Positions 34,431 through 47,775 of a stretch of DNA of 64,000 bases are shown here, in pieces. The notes beneath the pieces were generated by a model. It did no database searches. It was not told the DNA's origin and was given only the letters and a program-made list of their open reading frames with translations. Source of the DNA: Paraspadella gotoi. Taxonomy: Eukaryota; Chaetognatha. Location of the stretch: contig CM119265.1 in assembly GCA_051294375.1 (NCBI GenBank), positions 20,491,129 through 20,555,128 on the forward strand, written 5' to 3'. The first letter of the stretch is position 1. Every line of letters starts with the position of its first letter. A program made the translations under genes and the position numbers.

Positions 34431-35416
34431 TCGGTTTCGTTTAATTCTTTCTTTCTTTTTTCTTTCATTTCCTTGTCTCCGTTCTCTTTCATTCTTTCCG
34501 TCTCAGACGGACGACGTTGACATCTTTTTTGTTCGATATTTTTTTTTCTCTTCATCTTCTCGATTTTCTTCTTCATATAATTCACTTTTTAATCATTGTC
34601 GAAGGCGCTTCCACTCTTCCTCTTTTCTCTTTTTTAGTGTTTGCAATTTTGTTTGTTTTTTCTAGCTTTTTTATTTGGATCTTTAACGTAGTTATAATTT
34701 TCACATTCAACGTTACGTTTACATGACATTACACAATTCCTCTTTCTCTCTTTCATTATATGTCTTTTTTTTTTCCAACTTCTTCTTTCCACCAGCGAAG
34801 AAATTATGAGCTCTTCATTTCCAATTTTTCACAAAGTCGAAAAGAGGTTTTGCCAAAAGCATTAGAAACAAAATGTAATTTGCTTGAGTCTTTGAGTCTT
34901 AACTCTTTTTTTTTAAGCCTTTAAATGAAAGGGAAAAAAAAAAGCTGAGGCCTCGTTCCGGGTTCGAGATGCGAAGAGGTTTTGAGGGCGTCAGGGTTCG
35001 TAACTCGATTCAAGTTTATAGTGGATTAAAAATTGGTCCGCGGCGTTTTCTTCGAATAAAAGACCAATTAATGAATTAATAGAATTGAATTTTCTCGAAA
35101 ATCGCTTCTCTCTTTCCTTGAATTAAAAAAAATTTGCGGCTTAAGGGAGACAACGTGAAAGTGAGTTTTTCCCAACGCATCCGCCTTGTCTCTTGGCCAA
35201 TGTCTCACGATCTTTTAAAAATAAAAAAAAAATTAAATTTTATATTTATATCTAAACTCAACGATTTTGACATTCCTTCTTCGACGATAAAATCTTTTCC
35301 GCGATTTTAAAAGCGGAAATCCCAATCATTGGGGCAGCGAAAAAACGGCGTCCAGGTGGCGCCGCTCACTCATTGTTGCCAAAAAAACCCGTTTCAGATT
35401 TCATATCAGAAAACTT

Positions 35417-35507
<91 letters not shown>

Positions 35508-36743
35508 CGACCGGGTTTTCAGTCAGGTGACACCCTCTATGGTTTATCTTTTTCTTTACTACTTTTTCTTTTTTTCCTTATTTCTTCCCTTTTTCCTAGA
35601 CTTTGTCTTGGATTTTTTTTTTTCGTTTGCGCTTCAATGTTTGAGGAGTTTTCTCACTTCTAAACCGAGAAGAGAATCGTATTTTTTTCAAAAGATTTTT
35701 TACCGAGCCGAAACAAGTAAATAAATCTCATGAATTTGGATTTAGTGTGTTTAAAAAATGACACGTAGACATCCAACGATCGATAAAACCAGACTGAACT
35801 CTTTCCTTATTAAATAAAAGTAAAATTCTTAATACAAAACAACTTTACATTTCGTAATAATATAAACTATTTATTATTCTCAGAAACTGGAACATTTTAA
35901 ACTAAATTCCTGTATTTTAGGGGGGGGAACCTGACAAAAAAAAATAGTTCTGTTGGTCTTATCGCTAAATCACTCCCCCGCGCTTTAATGAGCGTAAAAA
36001 GGCTCGCGCTTCGTTTATTCATTTACAAACTCTATTTATATGGCTTATTTTTTCCCTTACACAATACACACTCGGTGTTTTTTTTTCTATCAACATTGAT
36101 TTTTATTCCCGATTTTTATCCGCGCATTCGATTTCATCCTCACAGCCGCGACTGCCGAAACGTCAACATCGCAAAAACTCGTCTTTTCAGAAAAAAAAAA
36201 AAAAAAATTAAAACAAAGGAAACAAAGATCGAAAATTCCCGCCAGAGTTCTCTCTTTGATTGTTGACGAGAAAAAATTAAAAAAAAGCGGACTTCGCTGG
36301 ACGCGGCCAACGGCGATCGTCGTTCTCGAGGACGCAAGCAGTGAGTTGATCAGCCTACCCGTGATTGGGCCGTGATTTGGGCCGGTTGATTCATCTCACC
36401 TTCAGTCCCAAAATTTTTCGTTCGTCTCTGGAAGAAGTGAGGAAAAAAAAATTCAGAATAGGATATCCTCTTGTCCTCAAGGAAAGTTTATTTAAATAAA
36501 CCATGATTCCTCTTTGTCTTTCTCTCTCTCTCTGCTTTCTCTGTCTGTCTTTGTCTCATTCATCACACACAAACCACACGAAACAAAAGGACAATGGAAC
36601 GCTCTTTGTCCCCAAAAAACTAATTCTCTTGATGACGTTCAAGTTTTCGAGGATTCGCACCGACCCTCAAGGAATCCTTACCCCCAATCGCAACACAATA
36701 GAGACAAACATTCTTCTCTCTCTCTCCTCTCTCTCTCTCTCTT

Positions 36744-36793
<50 letters not shown>

Positions 36794-37234
36794 CTTCTTC
36801 CGGCCTGACCGCGGAAAAAACCACCTTATCTCTCTCTCCCTCCTCCCGATATTTGCGTTTGTGTGATAGCTATTGCGATAATTATTCTCTCTCTCTCTCT
36901 CTTTTTGTCCCCCACCTCAGGGCCTTCCTGCGTGTTGGCGGCCCCTCGGGTTTTTCTTTTTCAAAAACCCCCAAAAGCGGGAGCGAAATTTAAATCAGCC
37001 TTTCTTAAATAAAAGAACAAAAAAAAAAAGAGTATAGAAAAACACTGAAATATTAAGGGAAAACAAAAAAAAGTTTTAAAACCGAAATATAAAAACTTCA
37101 CCAAATCCAATCGACCACCTCCAGTTTAACCGACCACCTCCCAACCCCTAATTCCCTCTCCCCACCATCCCCCCATCCCAGTTCCGAAAAAAAAAACCCC
37201 AATTCTCAATCGAGGCGTCAAACTCCCCCAACCC

Positions 37235-37257
37235 GGGGGGGGGGGGGGGGGGGGGGG
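37235..37257 (+). repeat. Poly(G) run of 23
   Basis: In copy 4 the same position (53,032-53,056) holds a normal hairpin-forming sequence (CGAGGGT...ACCCTCG). The homopolymer is confined to one copy and looks like a consensus failure. Confidence 0.8.
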
Positions 37258-37601
37258 AAAAAACCCCCCCTTCGCGATTCAAACTTCCCTCCCCCCCCGA
37301 TTTTTCCCCTCCCTCTCCATCTTGTTTTCTACCGATCCGGTCAACCCTCGTCCGCCCCGCAGTTTGTCTCCACCCTGCGGACACAAAAAATCGCCACGAT
37401 TTAGAGAGAGAGCAGACAGAGGACACAGGAGACACAAAAAGACAGCAATAGGAGAGAAAGAGGGGAAGATGAGAGAAGAGAGAGAGCAAAAGAGATAAAC
37501 TCTTCTTCCTCATCTTTCCGTCATCAAAGAGGAAAAAAAATTTGTTGTTATTGGACTCTTCCTCCCTTCCTCCTCGTCCATCTCTTCTTCATCCTCCAGA
37601 G

Positions 37602-37790
37602 ATGACCGTCACAGCGGATCCGGTCTTCAGTCCAACCAGTCGCATCCCACCGTCTTCGAGTTTGTCCCTCGTCGCTCCGTTCGTTCTCGTCGTCGTCGTC
37701 GTCGTCGTTGCATCAATCGTCGTCGGCGTCGTCGTCAGGATCGTCTCTGGGAGTCTCCCTGTTTTCTTCGCACTTGTTAACTCGAAGCAG
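37602..37790 (+). pseudogene. Frame-broken copy of the Ser-rich first exon
   Basis: This copy is homologous along its length to the intact exon at 53,372-53,557 and keeps the ATG and the GTGATA donor. A base missing soon after the start (GTCACAGC here, GTCAACAGC there) shifts the frame. Further one-base gains and losses shift it again, so the TCG repeat is read as Val and not Ser. Indels are just as frequent in neighbouring non-coding sequence. Sequencing error in an unpolished duplicate is therefore more likely than evolutionary decay. Confidence 0.7.
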
Positions 37791-40194
37791 GTGATATTTT
37801 TCTTCCTTTTTTTTTTTTTTTTTTTTTTTAATGCTACAAAATACTTTTTTTTTTTTTGCTTATCATCTCTTATCATCATTTATTTTAAACCAATTTGGCG
37901 TCTCTTCTCTTCTCGCTAATGGATTTTCCCCGTATTTTTTTTTTTATTTTTCGTAATTTTTTTTTAAATTATTGAACCGAAAAAGAAAAAAAATTTCGCG
38001 TTTTTTTTTACGATAAATTTTTTTTGTTGGTGTCACGTTGACGGATAGTAAAATTAAAGGAATGGATATATTTCTTCCATCCATCGCGAAATATCGACGC
38101 AGTTTGGAAAGGAGAGTTCTTTGTGGAACAGGCGCGATCGATTCCTCGGCATTTTCGTCTGAGCTGCAGATGAGACTGTCTTTTTTCTTTGCTGACTGAC
38201 ATTGTTCGATGTTCAGTTTTCAGTGTGGTGTATAATGAAAAAAACTTTGTAATTTTTTGCGGAACAGTTACTTCTTACTTGCTAAATTGGATTAATGATC
38301 AGTTTCGGAATATTTTAAAAGGCATACGCGATGTAATATTTACTTACGTATTCATTTAAATTTAAATTAAATTAATTAAATACTATTTAATTTCAATTTC
38401 TTAAAATAACAAAGCCGAAGTTTATTCTTCAAACGACACGGCCTTCGTTTATTTTGCCGAATGTTAACTAATTTACCGGTTTGGGCGTGCGCTCGTTTTG
38501 TCATCGCATGTCCTGCATTTAAAACTGTTTGTCTAACCTTTGCCTCTTTTGTCATGCCGCATTGTTATTCTGTTGTACAACGCACGCTGTCTTTTTTCGT
38601 TTTACGTTCATTTTATTTATATTTCTTTCTCGCCTTGGTTTGAATCTTTTAAATCGAGCCGAGAATATATTTAATTTTGAAACTTTAATTTGGATATTTG
38701 CGAATAAAAAAAAACCCGATTGAGGAATCAATTAAAGTCGATGACAAGTTTATCTGACTCATCTTGAACTCTCTTTCTATTATGATTGAGAGAAGAGAGA
38801 GGAGAGAGATGAGACGAGAAGAGAGAGATCGATGAAGAGAGAGAGGGAGAGAGAGATACGAGAGGAGAGAGGAGATGAGAGAGAGAGTTTGAGTCCAGAT
38901 GACTCATGAGCTATTTATTTTTGTTATTTATCAATATGAGGCTGACAAGATCTCGATATACGAAGAGCGACCATAAAGACGTCGAGAAGACGAGACGACG
39001 ACGACGCACGACTGACGACGGCGAAAATCATTGACGACGACGACTACGACGACAGAAAAATAATTACTGTGGGAGATTTTTGACCCTTGAATCTTCGTCG
39101 ATCCGGATTTGAACGAGAGACAGAAAACTTGTAGCGTTTGACCAGAACCCGATTCGGGATATGAACTCCACCTGACCCGAAGTTCTGACGCGAGGATAAA
39201 TTTGTTCTTAATTCAAACGAAAAACAACAATCGAATAAGATTAAATAATTATTAATTATCTTCGCCTCTTTGTATGTTCGGAATTTTTTTAGAAAAAATA
39301 TTTAAATTTTAAACCTAATTAAATATTTTTTTAACAATTTTCCTCTTTTTTTTTTTTTGCTTTTTAATTTTTAATTCATTTTTGCATTTTACCAACCCCC
39401 GCTAGTTACAATTTTAGTCGTTACATTTATCCACATATAATGATGTATATTCTTCTCAAATTAAGTCTAATTACCTTTTTTCCTTTTTTTTTTTTCTTTT
39501 ATTTCCCTAATCACTTGACTGCCGCACCGAAATCTTTTTCTTTTCACCGACTCACCGCTCTCTCATTATGTGCACCACGCTCACCACACATGCTCTCTTT
39601 CTCTCTCCCCCCCTTCCGCTCGAATCTCACCGGCGTCACTGTCTTGCACCAAAATCCCGCACCGTCACCCTTCCCCCCCCCCCCGTTCCCCCCCGACCCC
39701 AAATCTCTCTTTCCTTAAGAAAAAAAAAAAGATCGATAAAAATCTCCCCTCAATTCGGTACAACAGTTTTTCTCTTTTGAAACAAAGAGGAAGAAATCAG
39801 TTGCTCGAAACGAAAAAAGTCGGACTCGAAAATCCCACATATATATATATATTACCGAAAGTAATTTTCCAGTAAAATTCGTCGATTATCGGAGAATCCC
39901 TGCTCCCCTTAAGAAAAAAAAGGCGACGACGAAGAATCCAATTTTCCGACCGACAAAAGAATTTTTACGACGACGAAAACGACGACGACGACGACGACTC
40001 CATAACCCGCCTCAAAGACTTTTTACCCTCCACACCTCCACCCCTCCACCCTCTTCCCACCCCGCGCCATTATCGGCGTCCCAACAAAACCAGGGCGGAG
40101 TTTTTCATAGTCTCCTTCGCCCCCCAAACCTCGCGTCACCCGGCCCCCTTTCCTGCCGTCTCATCGGCCCCGCTTCCGGCGCTGCGCCTCGCGT

Positions 40195-40227
40195 CTATAT
40201 AAAGTCGTTACCTTGAGTTACCATCAC
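40195..40227 (+). promoter_or_regulatory. Core promoter, copy in block A2
   Basis: TATATAAAG at 40,195 with ACCATCACAAC about 30 bases downstream. Same arrangement as at 43,558. Confidence 0.45.
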
Positions 40228-40877
40228 AACAAATCGTCATCATCAACATCATCAACTCTTGGGACGGAAGGAGATAGAGAGAGATAGAGAGAGAGACGAT
40301 CTCCCCCTCTCACTCTCTTTTTTTTTATTTCTCCTAGCGATACAGTAAACAGGAAACCCATTTCCCAAGAAGCGCGAGGAAAAGAGAGAAAAGAAAAAAA
40401 GGGAAAAAAATTCGTGAAGAATTTCCGATCTGATCTTTTCACCGAAGGAATCCAACGCGAGGAGAAAAGAAGATCAACTTTGGCCCAGGAACCTGCGTTC
40501 ACAACAACGTTCACGACGACGTTCACAACGACGCTCAGGAAGACGTTCACACCCGTCGTTCACATCGTCGGCGAATCGAAGGAAAAACCAAAGAAGACGC
40601 GAGGCCTCGCCTGATTTGCAATTTTTCTTTCCGACGTCACGCGAGAAGCGGAACTTGGTTGGCGCCGACCAGATAGAGAGAGGAGAGAGAATGAGCAGAG
40701 AGAGAGATGAGAGAGAGAGGGAGAGAGAGAGAGAGAGAGGGAGAGAGAGAGACGAGGAGAGAGAGAAGAGCGGAAAGAACGAGAGAAAGACCGACGATAG
40801 CAGACGGAAAAAGAGAGAGTGGGAGCCAAAGTGAGAGAGAGAGGGAAAAAGCGTCTTCCTTCTTCCATTTTCTGCCC

Positions 40878-40879
<2 letters not shown>

Positions 40880-40917
<38 letters not shown>
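40880..40917. repeat. (GAC)n microsatellite in block A
   Basis: About twelve GAC units. The equivalent runs lie at 31,630-31,663, 44,236-44,272 and 47,588-47,618, and inverted as TCG at 29,641-29,671. Confidence 0.9.
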
Positions 40918-40918
<1 letters not shown>

Positions 40919-41046
40919 CAAAGTTTTGAAGGCGCCGATTTTCGTCGTCCCGTCGTCTCGGCGTCATTACTTGGGCGCCGCCTAAAGACGCATCGGCGCC
41001 GCAGAAGACCGCATCGGCGCCGCGAATAGACCGATCGGCAAAAAAA

Positions 41047-41071
41047 NNNNNNNNNNNNNNNNNNNNNNNNN
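41047..41071. other. 25-N assembly gap
   Basis: It lies between a poly(A) end of block A2 and the start of the second copy of block B. Confidence 0.95.
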
Positions 41072-41595
41072 TTTCCTTCGCGTTCCACGTGCAGAAAATA
41101 ATGTTCATTTTTTTTTTTTTCCTGAAAAGGTAGAAACTTGATTATAAACAAAAATTCCTCTCAGTTGAAACAATAGGAACAAAGAAAACCGATCGAAAAA
41201 CGTTTAGCGACGAGAGAAATGATAAAACAAGAGAATATAACAAATACAAAAGTAATAATAAAACCAATAATTTAAAACAAAAACGCTAACGCTGTAAGAA
41301 GCGGGGCAAGGTGCAAATCGCCGGCGCATAATAGTAAATTAATTCGCGCAGTCCTTTTTACCAAAAAAAAAAAAAAAGAAGAATCAATAAAAATACTTCA
41401 AAAATAATTAAACAACGCGAAAAAGTTTGAATAAAAAAATCTTAAAACAACATTTGCTTCACTTGGTTTTTCAACTCTTTCACTCTTTTAGCTACGCACG
41501 TAACCTTTTCAAAGGTAAGAAACTAGTTTTAGTTGGTGGGAGCCTGTTGCGAACTTTGCTCGGAGATGAGATCGAGAAGAGGGACGAGAGAGAGG

Positions 41596-41633
<38 letters not shown>

Positions 41634-42930
41634 TGGCAGAGATGAGAGATGAGACAGCACGAGAGATGATAGAACGTAAAATGTGACACTGCGCCCTCGG
41701 GCAGCCGGCCCGGGTGAAACAATAAAACATGAAAGATAATTAAAGATAAGGACGGGGAAGAGGAAGAGTTGTTTCTTTAAAAAAAGTGGATGAGCATAAA
41801 GAAGAGTGAGCAACTTCACTTTTATTCACTTTTATTCACTTTTTTTTTTACAGCTGCACATATCAAGCCCACATCTTTTTCTCGTTTTTCTTTGACCTGC
41901 GAAAATTTATAACTCTGCGAAACAGAAAAATCCTTTTTGGGTGATCTTTTAATCTTGCTTTAAAATCTATTCCTAGAATCTATCTACTTATAATTAATCA
42001 TTTAATAATTATTCTAAAACGCTCCCTATTTGAAATTTATATTTTTTTGTCATAATTTGTTTTAAATGACAACCCTTCTATGTGGTGGAGCTGGCCTAGC
42101 ATAACGATTTTCTATAGATAAAAACACCAGCAATATTTTGCTAACAATAAATTATCGAAAATAAACTAGAACTGCGTTTTGCCAAAGATTGCGATTCTCG
42201 TTATTTATGCAATTGACGCTGAGGAATGAATTAAACGAAAAAATTATTAAACTATATAATAGCCATAAAAACACGAAATTTCTTGAAGACGTCAAATTTT
42301 GAGCTGAACGAATTGCTGAACTTGACTTTTTCTGTCACTGAGATCAATTCTCTATCTCATTCAAGTTGAATTTTTTATTCGAAACTTTTTTTTCCGTTCT
42401 TCGGATCCTCTCCAGAACCGAACAGGCTCAGTTTATATATTCACAAAACAACGAGATTTATATCGCGAATTTTATAAATATTAATAATGTGATACGTTCT
42501 CTGTCAATAGACTTGAAAACTGAAGAATAAATCGAAAGATAAACTTTAAAAATATTTACTAGAACGTAGATTGGACGGGGCTTACATAGGTAAAACTAAT
42601 ATATTACGATTTCATAACTTGGTATGGTAATAATACAATTACTTTCGTCTGTTTAACAATTCCAAACACGATTTCTTCCCTCAGGTCGGCACTGAATGTT
42701 ATTCGGCTCATCTTCGTTTCTTCACGTCCTGATTTTGCATCAAATTAAGACAAATTAAAAAAAAAACAACAAACAAAAGTGAATCGATTTAACCTCCGCC
42801 GGCAAACACGAGTAAAAAAAAAAAAAAAACGAGGAAAAGATGAGAACAGAAAACCACAATCCTTATAAAGAGGGCGAGAAGACTCATTTCGTAATATTCC
42901 TTTTCTTTCACTTGATTTTCTTTTCTTTTT
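41072..42930 (+). repeat. Block B, copy 2
   Basis: Direct repeat of 26,663-28,436 with frequent one-base insertions (it is about 85 bases longer). Unlike copy 1 it continues smoothly into block A at TTTGTTTTCCTTTACG, so the order B then A is probably the true one. Confidence 0.85.
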
Positions 42931-44235
42931 TTTTTGTTTTCCTTTACGAAAAATCGCCTAATTTTTTCTGCCGCTCTGATGTCTGCTTCCGTTTAGGAAG
43001 ACGATTAGAATCACCTTTTCAGAATCAGAGAGAAAAAGATGAGAGAAAGACTGACTGACTCCCGAAACAGAGAAGAATAAAAAAAAGATCGATAAAAATC
43101 TTCCCCTCATTCGGTTACAACAGTTTTTCTTCTTTTGAAACAAAGAGGAAGAAATCAGTTGCCTCGAAACGAAAAAAGTCGCGACTCGAAAATCCCACAC
43201 TTATATATATATATTACCGAAAATAATTTTCCAGTAAAATTCGTTCGATTTATCGGAGAATCCTGCCTCCCCTTAAGAGAAAAAAAAGGCGGACGACGAA
43301 GAATCCAATTTTCCGACCGACAAAGAATTTTTACGACGACGAAAACGACGACGACGACGACGACTCCATAACCCGCCTCAAAGACTTTTTACCCTCCACC
43401 CTCCACCCCTCCACCCTCTTCCCACCCGCGCCATTATCGGCGTCCCAACAAAAACCAGGCGGAGTTTTTCATAGTCTCCTCGCCCCCCCAAACCTCGCGT
43501 CACCCGGCCCCTTTCCTGCCGTCTCATCGGCCCGCTTCCGGCGCTGCGCCTCCGCTCTATATAAAAGTCGTTACCTTGAGTTACCATCACAACAAATCGT
43601 CATCATCAACATCATCAACTTTGGGACGGAAGGAGATAGAGAGAGATAGAAGAGAGACGATTCTCCCCCTCTCACTCTCTTTTTTTTTATTTCTCCTAGC
43701 CATACAGTAAAACAGGAAACCCATTTCCCAAGAAGCGCAGAGAAAAAGAGCAGAAAGAAAAAAAGGAAAAAAAATCGTGAAGAATTTCGATCACTTGAAA
43801 GGAATCCAAACGCAGGAGAAAAGAAGATCAACTTTGGCCCAGGAACCTGCGTTACAACAACGTTCACACGACGTTCCACAACGACGCTCAGGAAGACGTC
43901 ACACCCGTCGTTCACATCGTCGGCGAATCGAAGGAAAAACAAAGAAGAGCGACGGGCCTCGCCTGATTTGCAATTTTTCTTTCCGACGTCACGCGAGAAG
44001 CGGAACTTGGTTGGCGCCGACCAGATAGAGAGAGGAGAGAGAATGAGCAGAGAGAGAGATGAGAGAGAGAGGGAGAGAGAGAGAGAGAGAGGGAGAGAGA
44101 GAGACGAGGAGAGAGAGAAGAGCGGAAAGAACGAGAGAAAGACCGAGATAGCAGACGGAAAAAGAGGAGTGGGAGCCAAAGTGAGAGAGAGAGGGAAAAA
44201 GCGTCTTTCTTCTTCCATTTTCTGCCCATCGTCGG

Positions 44236-44273
<38 letters not shown>

Positions 44274-46231
44274 CAAAGTTTTGAAGGCGCCGATTTTCGT
44301 CGTCCCGTCGTCTCGGCGTCATTACTTGGGCGCCGCCTAAAGACGCATCGGCGCCGCAGAAGACCGCATCGGCGCCCGAATTAGACCGATCGCAAAAAAA
44401 AAAAAAAAAAACTCCATTGTCCGACGAAGGCGAAGCAACACAAAATACTCACGATGTTTGAGGTAAACGGAAAACGTAAACAAAACCTCGGCAGCTTAAG
44501 GGGGAGGATGAGAGAGAGAAGTGTGATTATGGGAAAATGTATGGGTTGGGATTATTACGAGAGGGCGGACGGGGGGGGTTCGGGGGGAGATGATTCGGAG
44601 GATGTCGTGGATGTAGTAGGGTGGTGAAAAGTGGGCTGGAAAATATTATTAGGGATTAGGGCATATCACTTTCAGGGAACTATCCTTTATCCTTTATTAC
44701 TACGAGGGCTAAATATCGGAAATGAAAAGTTTTAAATAAACACATAGACCTTGGGCGAAAAAGTGAAGTTTGTAAAAAAAGTTGTCACTTTAATATCCGC
44801 AAGAGATAAAGTTTAAATTTTATTCGAGAAGCGATTAAATGGAATTAAATTGATGCAGAGAAAGAGTCACGATCCAAAAACGATTTGTGTCCAAGTCGGG
44901 GAAAAATGTCAATGGCGTGTCACAAACAGCTTTTAAAAAAATCATAAAAGTATTCGTTCTTAATCGTAAAATGCTGGGATAATCTTGAAAATACATAACA
45001 GAGAACGGTTCTTTTATGAAAAATCCATCATCTATTATTCATCGACAATATCTAATATTATTATTGCATTATTATTTCTATATCGCAATTCAATTCCACG
45101 GGAAAAAGAAATGCGTTATCAAATAATCTAGCTTCGCCTTTGTGCACTATGCATGAAACGAGTAGATGAAAATAACAAACCTAAGCCACTCGAACGTTCA
45201 ATTTCGTTTCTTTGCGCTTCTAACCCCCGAAATCAAAAGCCCGTCGTCCCTGAATTGGTTTCCCCCCCCCTAGGTCCGCCCCCCCCCAAAAGAATCCCCC
45301 CAGATCGGAAATGACGTTTCATTCGCTTCGCCTTTTCTACCCTGGGGACCAAATCGTGCAGAAAAATCCGGGCGGCCCACGGGGGCCCGTGGGGGAAAGG
45401 GGGGTATTGGGTGGGTGGTACAAGCGATGGGGACCCGTAAAACGCTAGAGTCATAAATAAATATATCGGAGTTCCATCCACGAGGGATATCATCAAGACC
45501 TCGACGCGTGTTATACGTTATTGCCCTCATAATATTTATAATCAGGTGGGATTAAGTTTTTTTTTCGGTTTAAAATATATATTGTTAGTATTTGTTACAG
45601 TTGGGGGGGTTTACGATAATGATTTTTTGTTGTTGTTGTAAATTAGTACCTTGTTTATAACTTTTATAACTTTTAAAACCTGCCCACGTTGATTTCTCCT
45701 ACTAAAGTCTCAGTCAGTGACGCAAATGAAACGTCAGCCCTGTAAACCCTTTCGTCAATTCCTCTAGTCCTCTAAACACATCGCTCTTCATCCATTCACC
45801 CCTGATTTATTTTCCATTCACCCCTGATTTCGTTCCATTCATCTCTGCTATTCGACGTCCATCCTATTTAATGTGTCTAATTTGTTTTCATCTCTCCGAT
45901 CTTTCGACCCTTTTTCTGTTTTCCTTTTTTTCCTTTTTTTTTTTAATCTCGCACAAAAGATTCCTTTTGATCTTTTCCTTTTTTTCCATCTTTCTTCGTT
46001 GCTTTTCTCAGATTTTTCTTTCTTTTTTTATAGTGTGCGCATTTTATTTTTTTTTTGTAGGGGACTCTTTATCTCGTTCTCTGTCTCGCTTTCTCTCTCT
46101 ATTTCTGTCTCTCACTTTCTCCTTTCTCTTTGCTCTATTATTTATTTGTCTTCTGATATCCCGGCACCCCCCCGAAATTCCATCAATTTAACTCTCCTCT
46201 CTACGGTGATCTCTTCTCTCTGCTCTCGTCT

Positions 46232-46303
<72 letters not shown>

Positions 46304-46342
46304 CCATCGAAAGCCGTACGGCGTCATCCATACCAATCGATT

Positions 46343-46423
<81 letters not shown>

Positions 46424-46576
46424 GCTCTCTCTCTTTGCTCTCTCTCCTGTCATCATCATCCTCAGTATGAATGAAAGAATCCAGTTTGAGTTTGAGTCTC
46501 GATCCTGCACGATCCATATAACATGAGGCTGCCCCTCCTCCGCCCCCTTAGGGGTAAGACGAGCCGGGTGAGGCGG
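42931..46576 (+). repeat. Block A, copy 3
   Basis: It begins at the full start of block A and stops at GAGCCGGGTGAGGCGG before a 25-N gap. The part from about 43,279 on is repeated directly by 46,602-49,886 across the gap. Confidence 0.85.
43558..43589 (+). promoter_or_regulatory. TATA/initiator core promoter (best copy)
   Basis: TATATAAAA spans 43,558-43,566 after a GC-rich stretch. A TCA initiator (ACCATCACAAC) places the start near 43,589, 31 bases from the first T, which is the usual spacing for RNA polymerase II. No downstream promoter element is evident. It faces the Ser/Gln-rich gene on the right and may be its promoter, but intervening 5' exons are not proven. Confidence 0.5.
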
Positions 46577-46601
46577 NNNNNNNNNNNNNNNNNNNNNNNN
46601 N
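46577..46601. other. 25-N assembly gap between direct repeats
   Basis: About 3.3 kb on the left (43,279-46,576) is repeated by 3.3 kb on the right (46,602-49,886). The two flanks overlap and should probably have been merged. Confidence 0.95.
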
Positions 46602-46881
46602 GAAAAAAAAGGCGACGACGAAGAATCCAATTTTCCGACCGACAAAAAGAATTTTTACACGACGAAAACGACGACGACGACGACGACTCATAACCCGCCC
46701 TCAAAGACTTTTTACCCTCCACCCTCCACCCTCAACCCTTCCCCACCCGCGCATTATCGGCTGTCCAACAAAACCAGGCGGAGTTTTCATTTAGTCTCCT
46801 CCGCCCCCCGAAACTCGCGTCACCGGCGCCCGCTTTCCTGCCGTCTCATCCGGGCCCCGCTTCCGGCGCTGCGCCTCGCGT

Positions 46882-46915
46882 CTATATAAAGTCTTTACCT
46901 TGAGTACATCACAAC
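46882..46915 (+). promoter_or_regulatory. Core promoter, copy in block A4
   Basis: TATATAAAG at 46,882, with a TACATCACAAC word about 28-30 bases on. One C is lost relative to the 43,558 copy. Confidence 0.45.
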
Positions 46916-47737
46916 AAATCGTCATATCAACATCATCTATTTGGGACGGAGGAGATAGAGAGAGATAGAGAGAAGAGACGATTTCCTCCCCTCTCACTCT
47001 CTTTTTTTTTATTTTCTCTAGCATACAGTAAACAGGAAACACCATTTCCCAAGAAGCGCGAGGAAAGAGAGCAGAAAGAAAAAAAGGGGAAGAAAAATCG
47101 TGAATGATTTTCCGATCTGATCTTTTCACGAAAGGGAATCCAAACGCGAGGAGAAAAAGAAGATTCAACTTTTGGCCCAGGAACACTGCGTTCACAACAA
47201 CGTTCACAACGACGCTCACAACGACGCTCAGGAAGACGTCACACCCGTCGTTCACATCGTCGGGCGAATCGCAAGGAAAAACCCAAGAAGACGCGAGGCC
47301 TCGCCTGATTTGCAATTTTTTTTCCGACGTCACTGCGAGAAGCGGAACTTGGTTGGCGCCGTACCAGATAGAGAGAAGAGAGAGAGGAGAGGATGCAGAG
47401 AGACGAGGAGAGAGGAGAGAGAAGAAGAGAGAGAGAGCAGAGAGAGAGAGCGAGAGAGAATCGAGAGCGGATAGAACGAGAGACAAGACGAGATAGCAGA
47501 CGGGAAAAGAGAGAGTGGGAGCCAAAGTGATAGAGAGAGAGGAAAAAGCGTCTTCCTTCTTTCCATTTTCTGCCCATTCGTCGGACGGACGACGACGACG
47601 GACGACGACGACGACGACGCGACCCAAAGTTGAAGGCGCCAATTTCGTCGTCCCGTCGTCTCGGCGTCATACTTGGGCGCCGCCTAAAGGCGCATCGGCG
47701 CCGCAGAAGACCGCATCGGCGCGCGAATTAGACCGAC

Positions 47738-47775
<38 letters not shown>

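Larger units (their letters stand above)
30322..39705 (+). repeat. Block A, copy 1 (long, indel-rich)
   Basis: This copy matches the composite of 42,931-46,576 and 46,602-55,335 in order and orientation. Landmark distances are longer than in copy 4: TATA box to ATG is about 6,660 bases here and 6,490 there. The excess is spread as single-base insertions. It contains the promoter copy near 30,942 and the frame-broken exon at 37,602. It ends in a C-rich tract near 39,690, where it jumps back to the beginning of block A. Confidence 0.85.
39716..41046 (+). repeat. Block A, copy 2 (partial)
   Basis: This copy starts in the AAGATCGATAAAAATCTCC word of block A and stops in the poly(A) run before a 25-N gap. 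It corresponds to about 43,085-44,393. It carries the promoter, the GTTCACAACGACG region, the GA tract and the (GAC)n run. Confidence 0.85.
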
